Assembly: GCA_037974335.1 (NCBI GenBank)
Contig: CM075760.1
Location: 42,288,103 to 42,352,102, forward strand
DNA: 64,000 bases
DNA from: Prionace glauca
Taxonomy: Eukaryota > Chordata > Chondrichthyes > Carcharhiniformes > Carcharhinidae
Direction of reading: 5' to 3'
Of this stretch, positions 56,118 through 64,000 are shown one piece after another; within the stretch, counting starts at the first letter, position 1, and each line of letters begins with the position of its first letter. Below the pieces are notes generated by a model. That model searched no databases, was not told the origin of the DNA, and saw only the letters and a program-made list of their open reading frames with translations. Made by a program: the position numbers and the translations under genes.

Positions 56118-56212
56118 AGGTGCTGGAGTGTAGCAACTAATGGAATTTCAAAGTAACTTCACTGTAGTGTGAATGTAAGCCTTATTTGTGACTAATAAAT
56201 AAACAAACTTTG
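56118..56212 (+). mobile_element. SINE 3' tail
   Basis: GGTGCTGGAGTGTAGCAACT to GTAAGCCTTATTTGTGACTA, then ATAAATAAAC. Confidence 0.6.
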
Positions 56213-56470
56213 CATGAAGAAGTTCCTCCTCAACTCAGTTCTAAATCTGTACCCCCTTATTTTGAGGCAATGCCCCCTAGTTTGAGTTTCACCTGCCAAT
56301 TGAAACAACCTCCCTGCTTCCATCTTATCTATTCTGATAATTTTATATATACTATATTTATAATTTTATATGTTTCTAGAAAAGCTCCTCTCATTCTTCT
56401 GAATTCCAATGAGTATAATTCCAGTCCACTCAGTCACTCCTCTTAAGCTGACCCTCTCAACTCTGATTGG
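56213..56470 (-). mobile_element. CR1-type 3' fragment, reverse
   Basis: TGAAGAAGTTCCTCCTCAAC, then ACCCCCTTATTTTGAGGCAA. It corresponds to the C-terminal domain (RRNFFT and LKI) of the 24195-type subfamily. Decayed. Confidence 0.6.
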
Positions 56471-57069
56471 AAGTTTAACCAAAGATCAATCCAACACCAG
56501 ATTGGTCAGAATCATTTCACATCTCCCAAATTTTAAATAACCATGACTAATTAAAACTCTCACTCTCACATGTGTGAATTGTATCCAGATTAAAATTCCC
56601 CCATGTTTAGTAAAATATCCTGGAATCAGGTCTCTGGCCAGTAAATATGGCTCCAGGCTCATAAATTTTGAAAAAAAAAGCTTTATTAATTACACTTTTT
56701 TTGAAAATCTGATTGATTTAAATCACAGACAGAAATCCTCAAAGCTTGAAGCAATCAACCCACAAATATCATCCATACACAAGCAGAGAAACTGAGCATG
56801 TGCTTTACAAGAATGACCAAAATGAATTCCTTCAGCGTTCTTGTGGTTCTGTTTTTAAACTTCAAGAAATACCTTTAATTAAAGACTCAAGGTAAGGTTA
56901 AATCCCCAGAAAGATAAACCTTAACAAATGTAGCCCAAAACAATGATAAAACACATTTACAAACATCCACATAAACAAATGAAACATACAGGTTCTCACA
57001 GCTCGTAAATATCAAACAATGAATCTTCAGCATTCTCTCAGCTATAGCTTCCTAAAGCGACAGAGCACT
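56471..57069. other. A/T-rich intergenic sequence
   Basis: No gene or recognised repeat; A-rich and T-rich runs near 56670-56700. Confidence 0.3.
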
Positions 57070-58205
57070 AAAAGCTCACAACTCCTTGATTAAAATAAGA
57101 TACAAGATGCTTAGTTCTCCTTTATTATAACTCAAACTTTTTTTTGTTCCATCTAATGGTAGGATTAGAACCATTAGGATATACTCTCAGGGATCTGCTT
57201 TTCAGTGCTGCTTGGAATATACTGTCACTTTACTGACTATCAGGTCACAAGTCCCTCACAAATTTATGATAAAATAATTGATATGATGCCTGAGAATGCT
57301 TCTTAACTTCTGAACTAACTGTCTACCGCTGTTTGATGATTGGTCAGACCCCCTTTTTACAGATTCAGGTTTTTAGCCACTAAACTGGAATAAGCTTAAT
57401 TCTAACTCATTCTGAGTAAATATTCTCACCCGGTCCTCTGTTTTGGGGCCTTGCTAAGCAACTTTAACAGTCCGTGATTGCAGAAACTGAGCAGTCACAG
57501 GAAGGTGGTAAGACAGTCCAGTCCCACAATGTTTCACATTCAATCTGCAGTCCTTCAATTATAACAGAATATGTGGCTGTATGTAGCTGTCTCGGCCACG
57601 GTCAACCTGAACACTGCCTTCCTGAACTGCTGCAATGCTTGAGGTGTAGGTACATCCACAGTGCTGTTCGTGGGGGATTTCCAGCTACACATTCCTGACT
57701 TTAACTAGAATGTAGGTGGATACCAGATTGATATTTTCCATTCAACCACACCCCAGGTGAGTTATCCTTGTTCCGTTATTGTCCAGGACAATACATTCAC
57801 AATATCTTTAAAACAGAAATTCAACATTCCCATTTGATTTCAGGTATTAACATATTCTGTTACTTTGTTCTTTATTGTCGATGTCAGGCTGGGGTTGTTT
57901 CCCTTGGAGCAAAGGAGGTTGAGGGGAGATTTGATAAAGGCAGACAAGATACTGACAGGTTTAGATAAGGTGGACAGAGATAAGCTGTTCCAATTAGCTG
58001 ATGGGACAAGGACAATGGGGGTCACAGATTTGACGTTTTGGGTCAGAGTGCACGGGAGATGTGAGGAAGAATATTTTGAAGCCATGAATGGTAATGATCT
58101 GGAACTGGCTGTCTACGAGGATGGAGGAAGTGGAGACAATAAATAATTTCAAAGGAAATTGGATGGGCATTTTGGAGGGTTTCAAACAGAAATGCTGACT
58201 AAATA
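57070..58205 (-). repeat. Inverted segmental copy of 36190-37240 (and 38770-38820)
   Basis: The right part (57235-58205) is the reverse complement of 36190-37240, including the CR1 C-terminal fragment now in forward orientation (57865-58146). The left part (57075-57110, CTCACAACTCCTTGATTAAA) matches the reverse of about 38785-38815. It lies just upstream of pseudogene J. Confidence 0.75.
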
Positions 58206-58207
58206 TC

Positions 58208-58590
58208 TCTGAACTTCCTTCTCAATTCCGTTCTAAACCGCCCCCCCCTTTATCTTGAGGCTGTGCCCCCTAGTCCTATTATCCTTTCTGAGCGGGAAGA
58301 GTCTCTCCACCTCTATCCTATCCATCCCATTCATCATCTTATACGTCTCTCAAAACCCATTGATAAACCTCACTACACAATCAGCTCTGACCAGGGCTTT
58401 CATATGTTGTCACTGAGCATTAAGCAGAAAGAGTGGAACGGCATGCAGGCCACACAGCCTAACCTGGCTTCAAATCCTGCTTGGGTGACTGTCTGTCATG
58501 CTCTCCCCATGTCTGTGTGGGTTTCCTTTGGGTGCTCTGGTTTCCTCCGACAGTCCAAAGATGTGTAGGTCAGATGGGTTAGCCATGAAC
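58208..58590. repeat. Duplicated block (copy of about 61480-61860)
   Basis: A reverse CR1 scrap (TTCCGTTCTAAACCGCCCCC), the CACTACACAATCAGCTCTGA segment and a SINE fragment occur in the same order and with the same junctions as at 61480-61860, with few differences. This is one segmental duplication rather than independent insertions. It replaces the acceptor and first part of the leader of locus J. Confidence 0.8.
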
Positions 58591-58593
58591 TGA

Positions 58594-58728
58594 CTGGAAA
58601 GAGCTTTAACCAGTTATTCAGCTTGAGAAAACATTGCAAAATATAAGGAAAAATCATACATTTGTTCAATGTTTGGACAAGACTTGAACTAATTATCCAA
58701 CCTGGAGAGACACAGGGACACTGGCACC
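58594..58728 (+). other. Locus J leader remnant
   Basis: It starts directly at ACTGGAAAGAGCTTTAACCA, the relic finger, with no splice acceptor upstream because of the duplicated block. The last relic finger has GACTTGAACTAATTATCC with TAA at 58690-58692. Confidence 0.6.
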
Positions 58729-59725
58729 ATGGAGAAACGGTGGAAATGTGAAGATTGTGGTAAAGGATTCAATTATCCATCCCTGCTGAAAAGCCATCAA
58801 CGCAGTCACACTGGGGAGAGGCCATTCACCTGTTCTATATGTGGGAAAGGATTTACTCAGTCATCCAACCTATCATTACACCAGTGAGTTCACACAGGGA
58901 AGAGGGCATTCACCTGCTCTGCGTGTGGGAAGGCTTTCAGTCAGTTATCTGGGCTTTCATCACACCAGCGAATTCACACTGAGGAGAAGCCATTCAGCTG
59001 CACTACCTGTGGAAAAAGGTTCAGGCATTCTTCAGCACTCACAGCACACCAACGCACTCACACTGGGGAGGGACTGTTCACCTGTCCTGAGTGTGGAAAG
59101 AGATTCACTCAGTCATCCAACTTCACATTACATCAGCGAGTTCACACTGGGGAGAGGCCTTTCACCTGCTCCATGTGTGGGGAAGGATTCACTGGGTCAT
59201 CCCACCTGCTGTCACACCAGCGGATTCACACTCAAAAACCATTCAGCTGCACTTCCTGTGGAAAGAGTTTTAGACAGCTAACCTGTCTCATTGCACACCA
59301 ACGGATTCACACTGGGGAGAGGCCATTTACTTGTTCCACGTGTGGGAAGGGATTCACACTTTTACCCACCCTGCTGAGACACCAACGAATTCACACTGAG
59401 GAGAAGCCATTCAGCTGCACTGACTGTGGAAAGACTTTCAGGCAGTCATCCAATCTTGTTTTACACCAGCGAGTTCACACTGGAGAGAGGCCATTCATCT
59501 GCTCCATGTGTGGGAAAGGATTCAATCGGTCATCCAACCTCACTGCTCACCAGCGAGTTCACACTGGGCAGAGGCCGTTCACTTGCTCCGTGCGTGGGGT
59601 TCGCAAAGCTTTTCAACCTGCTGGCTCACCAATGCACTCACACTAAGAGGCCTTTTAACTGCTCTGTGTGTGGGAAGAGATTCAGTCAGTCACAATGGTT
59701 CCTGAGACATCAGCAGGTTCAATAG
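58729..59725 (+). pseudogene. C2H2 zinc-finger pseudogene, locus J (12 finger modules)
   Basis: From [20 protein letters not shown] a twelve-finger array runs to 59725. Finger 2 carries TGA for CGA in HQRVH (58885-58887). The linker after finger 6 has lost one codon (HTQKPF). In finger 11 a frameshift near 59590 moves the end into another frame, where it finishes RHQQVQ and TAG. Several fingers have CTxC cores entered by TEEKPFSC. The leader acceptor is missing. The combination makes it a pseudogene, though 59173-59646 alone is a clean five-finger frame. Confidence 0.8.
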
Positions 59726-60735
59726 TGACTGCAAGGGTTAGATTCTCCTGTTACTGCTGCTGTTTATCTTGTTTAGTATTGATACGTGGTTTTGTTCCTG
59801 CTGATATGACTCACTGGAGTTTAATATTCTGGCAATCTCACTAATTTTCAGGGCTTCAGTGTCCATTTTTGACAACACTACAGCACTATCATCTGCACCA
59901 TATCCTTTCCTTTTCCCCTCTGTACTCTATGAACGGCATAGCTTGTTGCTATAGTGCACCAGAAACAATGTTTTTCACAGTATCCCAGTACATGCAACAA
60001 TAAATTAAATCAAATATTGATGATGGATTCTCTCAGTAACAATACCTTTTGTATTTTGTTGAATTTTGTTGCGTTTACTTCATTACATGGATAAGATAGT
60101 ACAGATGCCACATACAGTGTATATATTAAATCTTTTAACTTAGTATCTATATATAAAATATATCGTGTCAATTTATTTTGAATAAATCACCCTTACTCCA
60201 TTTCCAAAATGTGATTTCAAACTATTTGACACTTTGGGATTGAGGCCATACGTGTAACCCCTGGATGGTGAGTAGGGAGGAGGTGAACATGCAGCTGTTA
60301 CATTTGCAGGAGAAGCTGTCTTGGGAAGTTTATAAGTTCTTTATTTTTAAAATAAACATAATGTGGAAAGTCTCTGACTCATGTGTGGTCTCAGTGTGTC
60401 GCTACCTCAATGACATTCTGTTTTCACTGACTAGATAGTTCAAAGCTGCTGCTGACTGTATTCTCTCTTTGGAAAGCTGGATTGAAAGTGTAACGTTTGA
60501 TAGGATTTATATCAAATATAATATAGTTATATTAGCCCACCATCCAATAAAAACATGTTCTAATATTCTGTGTCAGTAACGTACTAGATAAAAATAGTCA
60601 TTAAGGTCGATTAAACACATTCCACTTCGTTAAATGAAGTTAATGAGATGCTGGTGGTCTTTGGTTTCAGATTTTACTCATTTTATTGGAAACTGCTTAT
60701 TTCATAAAGTATTTTTATATTTGGGAAATAACAAA
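59726..60735. other. 3' flank of J and intergenic
   Basis: A family-like 3' flank (TTAGATTCTCCTGTTACTGC) is followed by a SINE-type tail at about 59880-60016 (CACCAGAAACAATGTTTTTC, then CAATAAATTAAATCAAA). The rest has no recognised feature. Confidence 0.4.
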
Positions 60736-61045
60736 ACAAAGTACAACACAGCAAGGGAAACAGGCCCTTCGGCCCAATGAGCCCACGCCGCCATCTTAAC
60801 AATGTGCTTTTCCTCCTCCACCCTTGACCCATGTCTCAGCTTATGTTACCCCCACTGGAGACCAGATTAAGCGGAGAATAATTTAGGGACAATTTGTTAC
60901 ACCAATCAGCTTGAGAGCACATCTTTGGGGTGTGGGAGGAAACCGGAGCACCCGGAGGAAACCCACGCAACCACAGGGAGAATGCGCAAACTGCCACAGA
61001 CATTGGCCCAAATCCATGTATCTGCACAGCAAACAGTGATAGTCA
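60736..61045 (-). mobile_element. Reverse CR1 tail and SINE fragment
   Basis: GGGAAACAGGCCCTTCGGCC (60755) is a reverse CR1 3' end. GGAAACCGGAGCACCCGGAG to AATGCGCAAACTGCCACAGA (60940-61003) is a reverse SINE body. Confidence 0.6.
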
Positions 61046-61236
61046 CTGAGCTGTTGTGGTGCCCATCTGCTGGTCCAGTTTTAAGCGGACACAAACGATG
61101 TGAAGTACTAGGCTACTCTCGAAACATCCAAGAGCAGCCTACGCATGACCCACCATGTGTATGCCCCTTGTTAGACAACAACATGGTGCAGACGGTGGAG
61201 CAGAAAAAAGCTCACATGATTCTAATCTTCATTGAA

Positions 61237-61618
61237 CATAAGAACATAAGAAATAGGAGCAGGAGTAGGCCATCTAGCCCTTCGAGCCTGCCCCGCCATT
61301 CAATAAGATCATGGCTGATCTGTCGTGGCTCAGTTCCACATGTCTGCCCTCTCTCCATAACCCTTAATCCCCTCTCTTATCAAAAACCCATCAACCCGCC
61401 TCTTCAAAATATTTAGCGAGGTAGCCTCCACCACTTCAACGGGCAGAGAATTCCAGAGATTCACCACCCTTTGAGTGAAGAATTTCCTTCTCAATTCCGT
61501 TCTAAACCGCCCCCCCTTTATCTTGAGGCTGTGCCCCCTAATCCTATTATCCTTTCTGAGCGGGAAGAGTCTCTCCACCTCTATCCTATCCATCCCATTC
61601 ATCATCTTATACATCTCT
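61237..61618 (-). mobile_element. CR1-type LINE, 5'-truncated, with paralogous empty site
   Basis: The 3' end at the left reads GAACATAAGAACATAAGAAA and the frame 61614-61330 encodes YKMMNGMDRIEVERLFPLRK to GYGERADMWN. It was inserted between CTTCATTG and AACCCATTGATAAACCTCAC. The related segment at 62376-62480 lacks it (CTTCATTGCG ... CTCATTGATAACCTCAC). Confidence 0.85.
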
Positions 61619-61714
61619 CAAAACCCATTGATAAACCTCACTACACAATCAGCTCTGACCAGGGCTTTCATATGTTGTCACTGAGCATTAAGCAGAAAGA
61701 GTGGACCGGCATGC

Positions 61715-61985
61715 AGGCCACACAGCCTAACCTGGCTTCAAATCCTGCTTGGGTGACTGTCTGTCATGCTCTCCCCATGTCTGTGTGGGTTTCCTTTGGG
61801 TGCTCTGGTTTCCTCCAACAGTCCAAAGATGTGTAGGTCAGATGGATTAGCCATGATAGTGTGTGGGGTTGGAGGAATAGAGCAGAGGAAAGGGCCTGGG
61901 TGAGATACTCTGTCAGAGAGTCAATGCAGATTTGATAGGTCGAATAGCCTCTTCTGAACTGTAGGGATTCCATGATTCTATGAAC
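61715..61985 (+). mobile_element. tRNA-derived SINE
   Basis: The B-box region CTTCAAATCCTGCTTGGG, the body TTTCCTTTGGGTGCTCTGGT and the 3' segment GATAGGTCGAATAGCCTCTT followed by TGAACTGTAGGGATTCCATG. Confidence 0.75.
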
Positions 61986-61989
61986 AGTA

Positions 61990-62745
61990 GTTAAAATTTG
62001 AATGTATCGCAACTTCCAATGTGTCATATGTGATTTGTGAGTGAGTTCACAGTACCTAGCTATTAAATTCCTGAGCTGTCACTCAGGGTCTTTCCCCACA
62101 CTGGCTGAAATACATGAAAAAGTGTCACCCAGCAGAGCGAGGAGATTTTATGTGTCACCAAGAGCTCCTTACAAGGCTCACATTATTATGGAATGCTTTA
62201 GTTCAGCCCCAGGGAGACAGCTCCTCCAAATATCACCCAGCCAGACAGCACATCAACAACCCTCCTTCCTCATGAAGTTTGACAGCACAAAAAGAGGTCT
62301 TTTAGCCCATCGTGTCTGCACTGGCCATCGAACACCAATTGATTCCAATCCCATCATCCAGCACTTCACTTGGTGCAGGCAGTTATTGGTTCAGACGGTG
62401 GAGCAGGAAAAAACTCACGATTCTGCTCTTCATTGCGTGGGAATTTACATCTGAAACTCATTGATAACCTCACTACACAATCAGCTCTAACCAGGGGTCA
62501 GAGCCCTGAGCAGGGCTTTTATATGTTGTCACTGAGCATCAAGCAGCAAAAAGAATGAAACAACAGTTACGCCACACAGCTCCGGGGATCCAGGTTCAAA
62601 TTCAGCTTATGCTATAGCTTTTCAGGTGTTCATGAAAATGCATCTTAAATGCCTGCTTGCACCATCCTGAAGTCTAAGAGGAGGTGAGAGAAACTGGAGT
62701 AAGATGTGAGTTTAGAGCTAGGACAAGGGGGAAACTTAAAAGAGA
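61990..62745. other. Intergenic with unsplit copy of the 61.2-61.7 kb segment
   Basis: 62376-62560 (GGTTCAGACGGTGGAGCAGG to GTCACTGAGCATCAAGCAGC) is homologous to 61190-61237 plus 61618-61700. A reverse CR1 scrap lies at 62283-62360. Nothing else is recognised. Confidence 0.5.
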
Positions 62746-62955
62746 TTTGCTGCCTCAAAGCACCAGTGACCCAGGTTCAATTCCTGGCTTGGGTCAGAGT
62801 TTGTGCAGAGTTTGCATGTTCTCCCCAGATCTGCATGTGTTTCCTCCGGGTGCTCCTGTTCCCTCCCACAGGCCAATGATGTACAGGTCAGCTTGATTGG
62901 CTATGCTAAATTGCCCCTTGGCATCCCAAGATGTGTAGCTTAGGTGCAGTAGGCA
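62746..62955 (+). mobile_element. SINE fragment
   Basis: GCTGCCTCAAAGCACCAGTG, CAGGTTCAATTCCTGGC (B box) and TTTCCTCCGGGTGCTCCTGT, ending near AAATTGCCCCTTGGCATCCC, where a CR1 begins. Confidence 0.7.
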
Positions 62956-63585
62956 TTCAGTATGCTTGGTTTCATCGGTCAGAACATTGAATACAGGAGT
63001 TGGAATTTCTTGTTGAAGTTATACAAGACATTGGTAAGGCCACATTTGGAATATTGTGTGCCATTCTGGTCACCTTATTATAGACAGTGTATTATTAAAC
63101 TAGAAAGAATGCAGAAAAGATTTATTAGGATGCTACCGGGACTTGATGGATTGAGTTATAAGGAGAGGCTGGATAGACTGGGGATTTTTCTCTGGAGCGT
63201 AGGAGGCTGAGGGATGATCTTATAGAGGTCTATAAAATAATGAGGGGCACAGAGCAGCTAGATAGTCAATACCTTTTCCCAAAGGTAGGGGAGTTTAAAA
63301 CTATAGTGCATAGGTTTAAGGTGAGAGGGGAGAGATACAGAAGTATCCAGGGGGCAATTTTTTCACAAAGAGAGTGGTGAGCATCTGGAACAGGTTGTCA
63401 GAGGTAGTAGTAGAGGCGGGTACAATGTTGTCTTTGAAAAAGCATTTAGATAGTTACATGGGTAAGATGGGTATAGAAGGATATGGGCCAAATGCAGGCA
63501 ATTGGGATTAGTTTAGGGGTTTAAAAAAAAGGGCACCATGGACAAGTTGGGCCGAAGTGCCTGTTTCCATGTTGTAAACCTCTAT
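62956..63585 (+). mobile_element. CR1-type LINE, 5'-truncated, third subfamily
   Basis: The frame to 63210 encodes GFIGQNIEYRSWNFLLKLYK, VRPHLEYCVPFWSPYYRQCI and MLPGLDGLSYKERLDRLG. The frame then breaks near 63190, and the C-terminal domain continues decayed to the tail GTGCCTGTTTCCATGTTGTA. It is the same subfamily as the reverse copy at 33037. Confidence 0.8.
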
Positions 63586-63627
63586 GACTCGACGTGATGA
63601 AATAGCTCATTTTGTTTTCTTTATTAA

Positions 63628-63995
63628 CCACATATATGAATTAAACTATGAAGGGAGTAACCAGTCATGAAACAGATTATTGTACAATTGATGAACCTTG
63701 ATTAAGTTATAAATAATGAATCAATAATCAAAGACTGGATTTTCATCCAAAACTTGTCAAGTTGAATTATTATATGTCTCTCTGTTTGTGTGAGAAACAA
63801 TAATTTCAGACAAACTGTTCTAATAATGAAGGATCTCTGATAAAGGTCCCGAGGAATGGTACATTATAATCTTTAGTTTGATCCAGTGGATAGCAAAATA
63901 TTTCAAAATCAAGAGATTTTAGCTCTCTTGTATTCTTCTCTGATGTACTGAGGCTGGGTGGCCAATGTGCTGAAGAATAAATTGGATTAACCCAA
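63628..63995 (-). repeat. Dispersed segment, inverted partner of 20340-20705
   Basis: Reverse complement of 20340-20705 from AATTAAACTATGAAGGG-like sequence to CAGTACATCAG. It runs to the window edge and may continue beyond. Confidence 0.75.
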
Positions 63996-64000
63996 GCAGC

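Overview
The window is vertebrate nuclear DNA, most likely from a cartilaginous fish (shark or ray). I infer this from the repeats: many tRNA-derived SINEs with pol III A and B boxes and a GGTTCGATTCC-type B box, several CR1-type LINE subfamilies whose 3' ends carry short TATGTTCT-type repeats, and a Penelope-like element. No species is claimed.

The host genes are mainly a cluster of C2H2 zinc-finger (ZNF) loci, ten in all, each a single terminal coding exon of tandem fingers joined by TGE[RK]PF linkers. Intact-looking loci are A (2297-2827, +, 6 fingers), B (6490-7695, -, 14), C (12671-13372, -, 8), E (29195-30457, +, 15), G (44132-44974, +, 10), H (49156-50082, -, 11) and I (53026-53871, +, 10). 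Broken ones are D (16198-17347, +), F (35170-36012, +) and J (58729-59725, +). A finger remnant lies downstream of B. No KRAB, SCAN, BTB or FINZ domain is seen with any of them; the upstream exons appear to be non-coding. The proteins are presumably nuclear DNA-binding factors of a lineage-specific, duplicating family. One other host gene, a BTB-BACK protein resembling BTBD17/LGALS3BP, lies on the minus strand at 22031-23377.

Layout: CpG-rich promoter blocks with CCAAT, GC-box and NRF1-like motifs lie at about 44-875, 10.2-10.6, 14.15-14.94, 25.3-25.68, 42.64-43.1 and 50.72-51.67 kb. At least two sit between divergent ZNF pairs (C<- ->D; H<- ->I). The 42.64 kb block serves G to the right and seems once to have served a leftward gene that is now gone. 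Terminal exons start at a conserved polypyrimidine-AG acceptor followed by a leader holding decayed zinc fingers. In seven paralogues the last decayed finger carries a stop at the same codon, and the coding ATG follows, usually inside what was the inter-finger linker. Locus B still has arginine (CGA) there and an intact finger.

The spaces between genes are filled with CR1 fragments, SINEs, nested insertions, a head-to-head Penelope-like element with a 12-bp target duplication (39973-42629), segmental duplications in both orientations, a probable solo LTR, and a short 3'-anchored repeat of unknown origin. One copy of that repeat has landed in the first exon of locus I. No tRNA, rRNA or CRISPR features were seen.
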